Source: Methanobacteriota archaeon (GTDB taxonomy: Archaea > Thermoplasmatota > E2 > JACPAO01 > JAHWKR01). From it: a stretch of 32,286 nt of DNA. The stretch is from the NCBI GenBank assembly GCA_019347805.1, contig JAHWKR010000040.1, positions 1 to 32,286 on the forward strand, given 5' to 3'. The position numbers and the translations under genes were made by a program. This document shows positions 1 through 7,474 of the stretch, one piece after another. The notes beneath the pieces are model-generated. The model was not told the origin of the DNA. It saw nothing but the letters and a program-made list of their open reading frames with translations, and made no database searches. Each line of letters begins with the position of its first letter. Positions within the stretch are counted from its first letter, which is position 1.

Positions 1-1285
1 GTTTGGCGAGCCCGACGGCGAAGTCGCGGTTCTCGTCGAAGAAGGAGCGCACGAAGCGGACGCCGGCCTGGTATTCGAAGCCGAGGTCCTCCATCCAGCG
101 CATGGCGAGCCCGAAGTGCTCCTTGAACTCCTTCATCGCCTGCGGCATGTCACCGGCGAGCGTGTGCATGTCGGGCATCGTGAAGGTGCGCAGGCGTTTC
201 AGACCGGCCAGCTCGCCGCGTTGTTCGCGGCGGAACGAATAGTGGGTGAGCTCGAAGAGGCGCAAGGGGAGGTGACGATAGCTGATGGTCGCGTCATGCG
301 CGATGAGGTATTGTCCGAAGCAGGCGGCGAAGCGCAGGAAGAACTCCTTGTCCTCGGACTTGACGACGTATTGGCGCGCCGGGAAGCGCTGCAGGTATTT
401 GGCGAGCGCCGGGTGCTGGTAGTCGTACATGATGGGCGTCTCGACCTGCATGCCGCCCTGCTCTCGACAGATCTTGCCGACATGCGCCTCCATGAGGCGT
501 TTGACGAGGTGGCCCTTGGGGTACCAGCGGAAGTTGCCGGGGTCGGAGCCGGGTTCATAGTCGACCAGTTCGAGGTCCTGCATCGCCTTGATGTGGGGCG
601 GTTCCTGGCCGCCGGTGCGGCTGCCGTGCACCTCGTAGTCGTAGAAGGTCTTGAGGCCGGGATGGTCGGAGAAATCAAATTCCTCGCCGTCGACGAGGTC
701 GCCTTCGGGAGTGAGGACGTACCATTTGCTCTTGATGGTCTTCTCGGCCTTGATGGCGGCCGATTCCTGTTCGGGCCGCTCCTCCATGACCTGCACGGTG
801 CCGCCGGTGGTCATCGTGGCGCTTTTTCCGGTGTTGACCTTGCTGGTCACGCGGGCTTCGGTTCCGTCGGGGAGGACGTGGCGCGACAACTCCGAAAGAG
901 GGTGGCCTTTGCAGCTGATCTTGAACGCCTTGTACCAGCCGAAGGGGGAGCGCTTGGTCTCGAACTCGGCGAGTTCTCCTTCGAGCCGTTTGAGGACGTC
1001 GACGGCCGCGGCGGGGGACGCGAGGTCGGACGACAGGTGCGCATAGGGGTAGAGCATGATGCGGTCGGTCTTGACCTCCTTGGCGACCTTGCGGATCTCC
1101 GTGGCGGCACGTGCGACGGCGCCGTCGGGGTCGCCCTCGTCGGGCTTCTCGACGGCGATGAAGGCGGTCAGGGCCTCCTCCATGTGGCCGGTCTTCATGT
1201 CGTCGGTGATCTCTTCGGCGATCTTGCCGACCTTCTTCTTGACCTCATACTCGATGAAGTCGGAATGGATGAGAAGAAGCTTCAT
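1..1285 (-). CDS. thrS: Threonyl-tRNA synthetase, archaeal type (C-terminus beyond window)
   Basis: Charges tRNA-Thr with threonine in the cytoplasm. The ATG is at 1285-1283 and 428 codons lie in the window; the C-terminal part of the catalytic core and the anticodon-binding domain are beyond position 1. The protein begins MKLLLIHSDFIEYEVKKK, the start of the archaeal D-aminoacyl-deacylase-like editing domain (about residues 1-140). The class II catalytic domain follows, with AACFGQYLIAHD (a likely Zn-ligand Cys), YRHLPLRLFEL, and motif 2 as FRREQRGELAGLKRLR followed by FTMPDMHTL. Motif 3 is not reached. A TATA-like box 30-40 bases upstream suggests a leaderless or nearly leaderless mRNA. Identification is very secure; only the 3' end is missing. 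Confidence 0.97.
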   Translation of the reverse strand, partial: MKLLLIHSDFIEYEVKKKVGKIAEEITDDMKTGHMEEALTAFIAVEKPDEGDPDGAVARAATEIRKVAKEVKTDRIMLYPYAHLSSDLASPAAAVDVLKRLEGELAEFETKRSPFGWYKAFKISCKGHPLSELSRHVLPDGTEARVTSKVNTGKSATMTTGGTVQVMEERPEQESAAIKAEKTIKSKWYVLTPEGDLVDGEEFDFSDHPGLKTFYDYEVHGSRTGGQEPPHIKAMQDLELVDYEPGSDPGNFRWYPKGHLVKRLMEAHVGKICREQGGMQVETPIMYDYQHPALAKYLQRFPARQYVVKSEDKEFFLRFAACFGQYLIAHDATISYRHLPLRLFELTHYSFRREQRGELAGLKRLRTFTMPDMHTLAGDMPQAMKEFKEHFGLAMRWMEDLGFEYQAGVRFVRSFFDENRDFAVGLAK

Positions 1286-1314
1286 CGTCCTCGGCCGCGG
1301 AACGTGGGGCCGGG

Positions 1315-1324
1315 TATTTGAATT
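1315..1324 (-). promoter_or_regulatory. TATA-like box for thrS
   Basis: The minus strand reads AATTCAAATA, an AT-rich island in a very GC-rich stretch. It is centred about 34 bases before the thrS ATG, so transcription would start within a few bases of the start codon. Assigned by sequence and spacing only. Confidence 0.45.
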
Positions 1325-1388
1325 GCGGGGGGTGCGGGGCGGGCCAGGGCGCGGCCGAAGCGGCGTTCCGTCCCGATGATGGACGTGT

Positions 1389-1407
1389 CATGCCACAAGC
1401 AGGCATG
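1389..1407 (-). terminator. Small hairpin after the lipoprotein gene
   Basis: CATGCC and GGCATG form a perfect 6-base inverted repeat around a 7-base loop, 16 bases past the stop of the lipoprotein gene and upstream of the thrS promoter. It could end the lipoprotein transcript or be an operator. No T-run follows, so the terminator call is weak. Confidence 0.3.
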
Positions 1408-1422
1408 CATTCGCGAGCCGGT

Positions 1423-2355
1423 TCACTCGGTGGTGAATCCGGAGTAGCCGGGCGGGTTCGGCTCGATGTAGAAGACGGTGACCAAGACGTCGACCCGTTG
1501 TTGGAAGTGGAACGCGGCGCCGGCGGCCTGTTCGTCGTCGTCCTCCGGGTGCGCTTCGAGCGTGAGGCGGAACTGTCCTCCGGAGCCGGCGTAGTAGCGC
1601 TTGATGGTCTCTTGGGAGACCTCGATGGAGAGGATGCTGGGGCCGATGACCTCGCCCAGTTCCGTGTCCAGGTCGCCGTAGCCTTTGGTCTCGGCGTGGG
1701 CGAGCATGAATTCGGCGAGCGGCGTGGCATAGTCCCATTTCATCTCGATGATGATGCCGGCGGCCTTCGGGTCGACCTCGAACTCCAAGACGGAGACGGC
1801 GTTGGTGTCGGCGTTGTCGCAGCGTTGGTGGACCTCTTGGCCTTCCTTGCCGTGGTCGTGTCCGGCGATGGCGGTGAACTGGCAGCCGATGACGGCGACG
1901 CGCGGGATCTCCTCGGTGTAGGGCGTCTCGACCGGTTCGGGTTCGAGCGTGAAGTCGAGCTGTTTGACCTGGTCGAGGTGGGTGACGATGCGCAGGCTCT
2001 GGGTGATGTAGCCGTCATGCTTGGCGACGAGGACGTGCGGCTTCTCCGCTTCCAGGCCGTAGAAATGATAGTAGCCGTCGGCGTCAGTGGTGGCCGGTTC
2101 CTCAAGGCTTTGGGCGGTCACGGTGACGCCGGGGAGCGGGGTGCGGGCAAGGTCGGTGACGAAACCGAAGACGCTCGGCGCCTCACCGTCCTTCCACTTC
2201 GGGGTGATGGGATCCTCTTCGGGTTCGGCCACCGCTTCAGGATCGTCGGCGACGACGGCCGGCTTGGGCTTGTCGTCGTCCCCGAGACAGCCGGAGAGGG
2301 CGGTCAGGACAAGGAGCAGGGCCACTGCGAGGAGGGCCACAGGACGACGCGCCAT
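1423..2355 (-). CDS. Lipoprotein with carboxypeptidase-regulatory-like domain
   Basis: A 310-residue exported protein. The N-terminus MARRPVALLAVALLLVLTA followed by LSGC is a signal peptide with lipobox, so the mature protein should be lipid-anchored at the Cys outside the membrane. After an Asp/Glu/Pro-rich linker, residues about 55-120 (GFVTDLARTPLPGVTVTAQS, TTDADGYYHFYGL) match a carboxypeptidase-regulatory-like beta-sandwich, usually a binding or scaffolding module. The C-terminal 180 residues contain HDHGKEGQEVHQRC and two more Cys but match no family I recognise. A TATA-like box 27 bases upstream implies a leaderless mRNA. The binding partner is unknown. Confidence 0.85.
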   Translation of the reverse strand: MARRPVALLAVALLLVLTALSGCLGDDDKPKPAVVADDPEAVAEPEEDPITPKWKDGEAPSVFGFVTDLARTPLPGVTVTAQSLEEPATTDADGYYHFYGLEAEKPHVLVAKHDGYITQSLRIVTHLDQVKQLDFTLEPEPVETPYTEEIPRVAVIGCQFTAIAGHDHGKEGQEVHQRCDNADTNAVSVLEFEVDPKAAGIIIEMKWDYATPLAEFMLAHAETKGYGDLDTELGEVIGPSILSIEVSQETIKRYYAGSGGQFRLTLEAHPEDDDEQAAGAAFHFQQRVDVLVTVFYIEPNPPGYSGFTTE

Positions 2356-2376
2356 CGTGGCCTGCGTCGGATTGGC

Positions 2377-2386
2377 GATATAAACG
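2377..2386 (-). promoter_or_regulatory. TATA box for the lipoprotein gene
   Basis: The minus strand reads CGTTTATATC, centred about 27 bases before the ATG at 2355. This is the spacing expected for a leaderless archaeal transcript. Confidence 0.6.
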
Positions 2387-2418
2387 GTTTGTGGAGGATT
2401 CCTGCGGCAGGGCGAGGT

Positions 2419-2706
2419 CTACTTGACGCCGAGGGCCTTGTTCAGGAGTTCCATGAGGAGGAAGATGGCGAAGCCGACGGCGCCGATGACCAGGAGGCCG
2501 ATGCCGACGATGAGGGAGGTGCGGCGGAACTCCTCGGGTTCGGGCTTGCGGGCCATCTTGAGCACACGGGCGTAGCGGCCGGAGCCGACGCGGGCCATGC
2601 GCTTCTCGAAGCGGTGCTGGGCTTCCCAGGCGCGGTCGACGAAGTCTTTGTCTTCGCTCCCGCCTTGGGACTTCTTGGTGGTGCCGTAGCCCGCTTCAGT
2701 AGCCAT
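2419..2706 (-). CDS. secE: Preprotein translocase subunit SecE (Sec61 gamma)
   Basis: A 95-residue subunit that clamps the SecY channel for protein export and membrane insertion. The charged N-terminal half ends in the amphipathic helix typical of archaeal SecE (YARVLKMARKPEPEEFRRTS). One transmembrane segment follows (LIVGIGLLVIGAVGFAIFLL, about residues 65-87). The N-terminal 25 residues are a hydrophilic extension. In many euryarchaea secE sits with nusG/spt5 and the L11 gene; here it stands apart from the ribosomal operon at 14-16 kb. A TATA-like box 30 bases upstream suggests its own promoter. Confidence 0.9.
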   Translation of the reverse strand: MATEAGYGTTKKSQGGSEDKDFVDRAWEAQHRFEKRMARVGSGRYARVLKMARKPEPEEFRRTSLIVGIGLLVIGAVGFAIFLLMELLNKALGVK

Positions 2707-2730
2707 GTGCGAATCCGTCCAGAGAGGGTC

Positions 2731-2740
2731 CCTTTCTTAA
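2731..2740 (-). promoter_or_regulatory. TATA-like box for secE
   Basis: The minus strand reads TTAAGAAAGG, centred about 30 bases before the secE ATG, in otherwise GC-rich sequence. Confidence 0.5.
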
Positions 2741-2772
2741 GCGTGTCGGGGCTACTCCAGGGGATGGGGAGT

Positions 2773-2805
2773 CTGAGGGGAAGGGGCCGAGCCCCTTCCC
2801 CTCAG
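2773..2805. terminator. Perfect 15-bp hairpin between radical SAM gene and secE
   Basis: CTGAGGGGAAGGGGC (2773-2787) and GCCCCTTCCCCTCAG (2791-2805) form a perfect 15-base stem with a 3-base loop. It lies 145 bases past the radical SAM stop and upstream of the secE promoter, so it may end or stabilise the upstream transcript. There is no T-run directly after it. Confidence 0.5.
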
Positions 2806-2814
2806 GTGCGGAGG

Positions 2815-2941
2815 ATGTACGCCCCGTACATGCCCCCGAATCCCATGCCGTGCCCCGAAAGTCCGTCTGGACGTATCGTGTTCGGCGTCCGACAGGTTTG
2901 AACCTTGTGCCGAGAAAGGGGCAATCTTGCCGCAACTCGGC
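2815..2941. other. Chain of small hairpins in the radical SAM-secE spacer
   Basis: In order: ATGTACG/CGTACAT (2815-2831), GTCC/GGAC (2861-2872), TCGG/CCGA (2882-2892), AGGT/ACCT (2894-2905), and GCCGAG/CTCGGC (2909-2941) enclosing GGCA/TGCC (2920-2931). No open frame here looks coding. The string of stems suggests a structured 3' UTR of the radical SAM mRNA or a separate small RNA. The AGGTTCAAACCT element looks like a tRNA T-arm but no acceptor or anticodon arm fits. Confidence 0.4.
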
Positions 2942-2949
2942 CAGGGGGC

Positions 2950-4014
2950 CTACGCCTCGACCTGTCTGCGCGCGGCGAGCGCGGCCTTGACCTTCTCGCC
3001 GAGCGCATCGGGGACGGCGACCTGGATGGCTTTCCAGGCGTCCATGACGTTGGCGCCGATGGTGTCGCGCTCGTTGTTCATGATCCAGGAGCAGGCGCAG
3101 CCGGAGCCGCAGTCGCTCTTCTGTTCCTCGTATTCGGTGACGAAGCCGGCGACCTGTTCGAAGACGGGACTCTGGAGGATCTCGTCGAGCGGTTTGTCGC
3201 GGACGTTGCCGGCGGGGAAGGGGAGCAACTGGCAGGGCCAGACGGTGCCGTCGGGGCGCACAACGACCTTGCCGCGGCCGGCAGAGGTGCGGCGGGGGCT
3301 GAACGCGCCGCGTTCGATGATGCGCTGGGCGTTGAAGACGAGGTCGAGGACGCCGTCGAAGGAATAGACGGGGATAGGGTAGCCTTCCGCGGCCCGTCGT
3401 TTCGCCTCTTCGAGCACGCTGTCGAAATCGGCCTGGTCGAGGATGAGCTCGGGCCGTTCGAGGGCACGGCCGAAGGGCAGGATGTTGCCCATGGAGATGT
3501 AATCGAGGTCCAGTTCGAGCGCAAGGTCGAGGAAGGCGCCCACTTCGTGCACGTTGACCTTGGTGACGGTCATGTTGGCGCCGGTCGTCACCCCTGCGGC
3601 CTTGAGGCGGCGGCAGGCGCGGATGGCTTTCTGCAACGAACCGGGCAGGATCCTCAGTTTCTCGTGCGTGGCGTCGGTGGCGCCGTCGAGCGAGACGGAG
3701 ACGCGGACACCGAGCGCGGCGAGCCGTTTCGCGACCTCTTCGGTGACGAGGAGGCCGTTGGTGATGAGCACCTGCGGGAATCCGTACTGTTTGCCGTGCT
3801 CGAGGAGTTCGAAGATGTCGCGGCGGGTCAACGCCTCGCCGCCGAGGCCCCACGACAAGCGTGAGAGCTCGTATTTGGAGGCCTGGTCGAGAAGGGACTT
3901 GAGCTCGTCGGTGTCGAGCTCGTTCGGCATGCGGAAGTGGGCGTCGGCGAAGCAATGGCTGCACGCCATGTTGCAGCCTTGTGTGAAGTCGATGTCGAGG
4001 GACTTCATTTCCAT
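2950..4014 (-). CDS. Radical SAM protein with SPASM/twitch-like C-terminus
   Basis: A 354-residue iron-sulfur enzyme. The N-terminus carries the radical SAM signature CNMACSHC (CxxxCxxC), which holds the [4Fe-4S] cluster that cleaves S-adenosylmethionine. GLGGEAL (GGE motif) and VSVSLDGATDATHE follow the usual TIM-barrel order. The C-terminal region has RPDGTVWPCQLLPF, then GNVRDKPLDEIL, then DCGSGCACSW: four Cys that could bind one auxiliary cluster, as in SPASM/twitch enzymes that modify peptides or build cofactors. The start MEMKSLD at 4014 is chosen; MKSLD at 4008 is possible. The ArsR-like gene lies 86 bases upstream on the same strand, and a tiny peptide gene lies divergently beyond it. 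The substrate is not known; the peptide is a candidate. Confidence 0.88.
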   Translation of the reverse strand: MEMKSLDIDFTQGCNMACSHCFADAHFRMPNELDTDELKSLLDQASKYELSRLSWGLGGEALTRRDIFELLEHGKQYGFPQVLITNGLLVTEEVAKRLAALGVRVSVSLDGATDATHEKLRILPGSLQKAIRACRRLKAAGVTTGANMTVTKVNVHEVGAFLDLALELDLDYISMGNILPFGRALERPELILDQADFDSVLEEAKRRAAEGYPIPVYSFDGVLDLVFNAQRIIERGAFSPRRTSAGRGKVVVRPDGTVWPCQLLPFPAGNVRDKPLDEILQSPVFEQVAGFVTEYEEQKSDCGSGCACSWIMNNERDTIGANVMDAWKAIQVAVPDALGEKVKAALAARRQVEA

Positions 4015-4100
4015 GCGTTCACCGACCTTCCGGTCGTCGGATGAGGATGAGAGAAGAGGGTCGGTGGGAAGAGGGGGAGGAGGGCGCACCGGTCGTCCGC

Positions 4101-4748
4101 TCAGTCGCGGATGACTTCCTTGGCCTGGCGGACGGTGTCGAACCAGGCGTCGAGCTCTTCCTCTTTCATGGAGGCGAGGGTGGCCAGACGCAGGGCGGCG
4201 ACGACCGCTTCCCACTGCTTGGCGGAGAGCTCTTCCTTGTCGATGCGTTCCATGAGGCGCTTGTAGCTGCCGATGAAGAAGGAGGCCTCTTTGTTGGACC
4301 AGTCGATGAACTCGGGCATCGAGGAGACCTTGAAGCCCATCTTCTCGAGCACTTCGGCGGTCTCCCAGTCGCGCTCTTCGATGACGCGGTCTTCGAGGGC
4401 GTGGCGCTCGATCTCGGCGGCGATGGCCTCCTTGTTGATCGGCGGGAGGCTGAACTCGAAGCTGTTGGCGATGGCGCGGTAGTAGTAGATCTCGAGGTTG
4501 CCGCGCTTGCCGGTCCGGGTGATCGTGACGAGTCCGGACTCGATGAGCTTCTGGAGGTGGTGGTAGGTCAGCTGCTGGCTGATGTTCAGTTCGTCGCTGA
4601 GCTGCCGGGAGGTCATCTCCTCTTCTGCGAGGAGCTCCAGGATCGTCAGGCGGACGGGGTCGACGATGGCCTTGACCTGGGCCATGTCGGTGACGATGTG
4701 CTGAGGCTGGATCTCCGCCTCTGTTAGTTGTTGTTTTTGTGCGCCCAT
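4101..4748 (-). CDS. ArsR-like winged-helix regulator with C-terminal effector domain
   Basis: A 215-residue transcription regulator. Residues about 22-90 form an ArsR-type winged helix: VDPVRLTILELLAEEEMTSR, then QLSDELNISQQLTYHHLQKL as recognition helix region, then the wing GLVTITRTGKRGNLEIYYY. The remaining 120 residues are charged and helical (DRVIEERDWETAEVLEKMG, FIDWSNKEASFFIGSYKRL) and resemble the alpha-helical sensor or dimer part of other archaeal ArsR-like proteins. No metal-binding Cys cluster is visible. The start is supported by AGGTGA eight bases ahead, and a TATA box at 4833-4844 gives a leader of about 60 bases. It probably regulates itself, the radical SAM gene and the divergent peptide gene. 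Confidence 0.85.
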   Translation of the reverse strand: MGAQKQQLTEAEIQPQHIVTDMAQVKAIVDPVRLTILELLAEEEMTSRQLSDELNISQQLTYHHLQKLIESGLVTITRTGKRGNLEIYYYRAIANSFEFSLPPINKEAIAAEIERHALEDRVIEERDWETAEVLEKMGFKVSSMPEFIDWSNKEASFFIGSYKRLMERIDKEELSAKQWEAVVAALRLATLASMKEEELDAWFDTVRQAKEVIRD

Positions 4749-4832
4749 GTTGTTTCACCTGCTCACACGAATGCCGTCCCCGACCGACCCGTCGAGGCAC
4801 GACACCTGTACGCACTGTTTGACCGTTACCGG

Positions 4833-4844
4833 ACTATATATGTT
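4833..4844 (-). promoter_or_regulatory. TATA box for the ArsR-like/radical SAM transcript
   Basis: The minus strand reads AACATATATAGT, a strong archaeal TATA box about 90 bases before the ATG at 4748. It predicts a leader of about 60 bases, consistent with the Shine-Dalgarno seen there. Confidence 0.65.
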
Positions 4845-4866
4845 TTGCTGGCACCGCTTCCTTGTC

Positions 4867-4911
4867 GTTCGAACCAGCCCTTTCGGAAAGTACCGGCTTT
4901 ACGAACCGTTC
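4867..4911. promoter_or_regulatory. Cluster of palindromes between divergent promoters
   Basis: Three short perfect palindromes lie between the two opposed TATA boxes: GTTCGAAC (4867-4874), CTTTC-G-GAAAG (4880-4890) and GAAC-C-GTTC (4903-4911). The outer two share the half-site GAAC/GTTC. Their position suits an operator of the neighbouring ArsR-like protein; this is inference. Confidence 0.4.
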
Positions 4912-4926
4912 TCGCTGCCGTGAACC

Positions 4927-4936
4927 ATTATATATC
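4927..4936 (+). promoter_or_regulatory. TATA box for the 28-residue peptide gene
   Basis: ATTATATATC is a near-ideal archaeal TATA box centred about 36 bases before the peptide ATG at 4968. Transcription would begin about 10 bases before the start codon. Confidence 0.65.
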
Positions 4937-4967
4937 CCGGACTCGCCTGTACCTATTGGTTGACATC

Positions 4968-5054
4968 ATGGCTGTCGTCTTGACTCTCGCAGAGATCATG
5001 GAGTTCGTCGAGTTCCTGACCGAGGAGAAGACCTGCTCCAAGTTCGTCGTCTGA
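4968..5054 (+). CDS. 28-residue peptide; candidate radical SAM substrate
   Basis: The small gene begins MAVVLTLAEI and ends TEEKTCSKFVV before a TGA at 5052. Twenty-five of 28 codons end in G or C, as in the neighbouring real genes, although the region just upstream is unusually AT-rich; this and the dedicated TATA box support coding. The peptide looks like an amphipathic acidic helix followed by a short tail with one Cys and a hydrophobic C-terminus. Its length and two-part design resemble PqqA and MftA, substrates of radical SAM/SPASM enzymes; such an enzyme is encoded divergently 950 bases away, and an ABC exporter follows on the same strand. No RRE/PqqD-like gene is seen. It could instead be an unrelated small protein. 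Confidence 0.6.
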   Translation: MAVVLTLAEIMEFVEFLTEEKTCSKFVV

Positions 5055-5500
5055 TCCCGTCCATCCCTTATGGGTGAGGCCTGGATCCAGCACGTCCCCA
5101 GGATGTCCCTGGCGCGTCCTCGCTGTGTTCCGGCTGGCTCGGGACAGGGCAGGCCAAGGCGCATCGATGCCTGTCGATACCGTCCGTCCCTTTTGATCGT
5201 TCCTGGTTTTGATGCCGTTCGACCGCCGACGAGATAAAGTTAGACATTCTCTGTCAAACTTTTGTTGTTCATCGAACAAAACAGTGTGATGGGACCGGAT
5301 CGTCGTCGACGACCCGGCACATCCAGGTCGCCACTCCAGCGACTCCTCTGGCCGAAGCTGAGGTGCCAGAGGCCTTCTCTTTCCCGAGGCACCGCCCCCT
5401 GGCGGGAGGCCGCGCCCTTCCGGAACCTTGAAGGCCCCGCCCGGCGCGTCCGCACCGGACCGGGCGGTGTCCCGGTGGCGCTACCGTGCGCGAGGCCACC
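5055..5500. other. Intergenic region with two inverted repeats, no convincing gene
   Basis: Between the peptide gene and the ABC ATPase. Open frames here are Arg/Pro-rich and look like frame shadows. An AT-rich island at 5231-5282 holds GACA-TTCTC-TGTC (about 5243-5255) and TTGTTC-ATC-GAACAA (5265-5279), the latter also pairing as TTTTGTT/AACAAAA (5260-5281). GATAAAGTTA at 5233-5242 could be a TATA box. These are likely control elements for the exporter, but the distance to the ATPase start is about 220 bases. Confidence 0.35.
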
Positions 5501-6550
5501 ATGCCCTCCCAGAGCCCCGACCCGGACCGGACCCCTGCCGTCGTGACGCGCGACCTGGTCAAGGTCTACCGCGTCCCCGCCTCGTTGCGGCGTCAGGCGC
5601 GCCAGGTGCACGGCCGCGCCCTTCCCGAGGCTTCCCCCGCGCTGAACGGCCTCGACCTCGAGGTGCGGCCCGGTGAGGTCTACGGGGTCCTTGGCCCGAA
5701 CGGCGCCGGCAAGACCACCCTGATGAAGGTGCTCGGGACCATCCTGCTGCCGGACGCCGGCGACGCGCGGGTCTTCGGAGAGGACGTCCGCCATGCCGGG
5801 CCGGCCCTCCGCAGCCGCATCGGCATCGTCCTGGGCGAGTACGAGCGCTCGTTCCATTGGCGTCTCACCGGCCGGCAGAACCTGCGCTTCTTCGCCGACT
5901 TCTATGGCCTCCCGCGCAACGAGGTGACCCGTCGCATCGAGGACGTCCTCGATGAGGTCGGGCTCGGAAGTGTCGGCGACGACATGTTCAACACCTATTC
6001 GACGGGCATGAAGCACCGGCTCGCGTTGGCCCGTGGTCTCCTCCCCGACCCGGACCTCTTGATCCTCGACGAACCGACGGCGGGCTTGGACGCCCATTCG
6101 TCGGGCCAGATCGCCGAGGCGGTGCGCGCACGCGCGAACGTTGGCACCACGGTGCTCTACACCACGCACCGCATCCACGAGGCGGGCGTCCTTTGCGACC
6201 GCATCCTGGTGCTCGACCGCGGCCGTGCCGTCGCCGAGGCGAGCCCCGACGAACTGGCGCTCTTGGCGCGCGGCAACCAGGTGGTCGAGGTGACCAAGCG
6301 CGGCGGCGGGCCCTGGGAGCGCGATTTCGTCGCCCCGCTCGCCGAGCGCCCGGAAGTCATCGACTGGGAGACCCGCGGCGACCGACTTCTGTTCTATACG
6401 CGCAACGAACCGGAGCCGCTCGCCGGCTTCGTCTCCGAGCTGCGGCGGCTCGGTCGTGAGACGCTTTCGATCACCGTGCGGCCCCCCTCGGTCGAGGATG
6501 CTTTCATCGCCCTCATCGACAAGCGACGAAAAGAGGAGGCGAGGACGTGA
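5501..6550 (+). CDS. ABC-2 type transporter, ATP-binding subunit
   Basis: A 349-residue cytoplasmic ATPase that powers the adjacent permease, of the DrrA/NatA/CcmA-like export class. Visible motifs are Walker A GPNGAGKTTLM, the Q-loop region IGIVLGEYERSFHWRLTGRQ, a divergent ABC signature YSTGMKHRLALARGL (STGM in place of SGGQ), Walker B LLILDEPTAGLD, and the switch His in LYTTHRIHE. About 100 C-terminal residues follow, as in drug, polysaccharide or peptide exporters. ATG 5501 is preferred (GAGG ahead of it); an in-frame GTG at 5486 would add five residues. The stop overlaps the permease GTG by four bases (GTGA), so the two are translationally coupled. The cargo is unknown. Confidence 0.93.
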   Translation: MPSQSPDPDRTPAVVTRDLVKVYRVPASLRRQARQVHGRALPEASPALNGLDLEVRPGEVYGVLGPNGAGKTTLMKVLGTILLPDAGDARVFGEDVRHAGPALRSRIGIVLGEYERSFHWRLTGRQNLRFFADFYGLPRNEVTRRIEDVLDEVGLGSVGDDMFNTYSTGMKHRLALARGLLPDPDLLILDEPTAGLDAHSSGQIAEAVRARANVGTTVLYTTHRIHEAGVLCDRILVLDRGRAVAEASPDELALLARGNQVVEVTKRGGGPWERDFVAPLAERPEVIDWETRGDRLLFYTRNEPEPLAGFVSELRRLGRETLSITVRPPSVEDAFIALIDKRRKEEART

Positions 6551-7449
6551 GCCTGCTCGACTGGGCCATCCCCGTCCTGTTCCTCGTCGGGATGCCCCTC
6601 TTGGTGGTGGTCGCGACCGCCGGCTTTGACGGTATGCGTCCCGCCGTCGCCATCATGCGTCGTCGGCTGCAGGTCTATACCTCCTATCCGTTCGCCGTCT
6701 TTGCGACGTTGCTCCACGGCGTCGTCCTCGTCGTCCTGGTCGCCACCATCGGCGCCTACCTGTTCCCGGACCTGCGCGATTTCACCATCGGCCGTGACGG
6801 CGGCGTGCGTTTCATCACCTATCTCACGGTCGGTCTCATCGCCTGGCCGACCATCTGGGAAGGCTACGAGATCACCCAGCGCAACGTGCGCAGCGAACAG
6901 ACCACCGGCATCTTCGAGACACTCATCGCCACCCCTGTCGGCGTGCGCGTCCTGCCGCTCGCGTATCTGCTCATCTCGTTCCCGGTCGCCATCGTGATCG
7001 GCACGGTCGCCTATTTCCTCTTCACCCATTTCGGTGGCGTCGGGTTCCCGATCAGCGGTCCGGTGCAGGTCTTGAACGTCGTCCTAGTCCTTGCCACAGG
7101 CGTCTTCATGACCTGGGGACTCGGTCTGTTCCTCGGTGGCTTGACGGCGCTCTACAAGGAGACCGGGCCGCTCGGGGGTCTGCTCAAGATGCTCATGCTG
7201 GTCTTCTCCAACGTCTACATCCCCATCAACGTCTTCCCCGCGCCGTTCCAGGTCTTGAGCACGCTCCTGCCGCTCACCTGGGCCTTCGCCTCCATCCGCG
7301 ACGTCTTCGCAGGGGGCACCGTGGTGCAGCACATGGGGACCTACCTGGTCTTCCTCGGCTACACGATCGCCATCGTGCTCGCCGGGCTCTGGGTCTTCGA
7401 GCGCAGCATCGACCGGGCGCGGCAGGACGGGACCACCGGGAGCTATTGA
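6547..7449 (+). CDS. ABC-2 type transporter, permease subunit
   Basis: A 300-residue integral membrane protein with about six hydrophobic segments (for example IPVLFLVGMPLLVVVATAG, FATLLHGVVLVVLVATIGAY, FPVAIVIGTVAYFLF, VLNVVLVLATGVFMTWGLGL, YLVFLGYTIAIVLAGLWVF). The cytoplasmic loop YEITQRNVRSEQTTGIFETL, then IATPV, is the typical ABC-2 coupling region. It starts at GTG 6547 overlapping the ATPase stop and forms the exporter channel with it. The C-terminal tail FERSIDRARQDGTTGSY is cytoplasmic. The substrate cannot be told from sequence; the neighbouring peptide and lipoprotein genes hint at a small exported molecule. Confidence 0.92.
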   Translation: MSLLDWAIPVLFLVGMPLLVVVATAGFDGMRPAVAIMRRRLQVYTSYPFAVFATLLHGVVLVVLVATIGAYLFPDLRDFTIGRDGGVRFITYLTVGLIAWPTIWEGYEITQRNVRSEQTTGIFETLIATPVGVRVLPLAYLLISFPVAIVIGTVAYFLFTHFGGVGFPISGPVQVLNVVLVLATGVFMTWGLGLFLGGLTALYKETGPLGGLLKMLMLVFSNVYIPINVFPAPFQVLSTLLPLTWAFASIRDVFAGGTVVQHMGTYLVFLGYTIAIVLAGLWVFERSIDRARQDGTTGSY

Positions 7450-7474
7450 GCCCACGTCCATCTGTCGATGGCGA

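Noticed and set aside
116-1321. Long plus-strand open frame of about 400 codons
   Set aside because: It is the mirror of thrS, whose minus-strand translation shows all family motifs; GC-rich genes produce such long antisense frames.
2880-2941. tRNA gene suggested by AGGTTCAAACCT on the minus strand
   Set aside because: The T-loop sequence fits but the stem does not pair in the standard register, and no acceptor, D or anticodon arm can be placed.
4101-4815. Extension of the radical SAM frame through the ArsR-like gene
   Set aside because: The extension is Arg/Pro/His-rich and overlaps a well-supported gene; the CxxxCxxC enzyme begins sensibly at 4014.
5262-5546. Open frame ahead of the ABC ATPase
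   Set aside because: TTG start, Arg/Pro-rich composition and overlap with the ATPase start mark it as a shadow frame.
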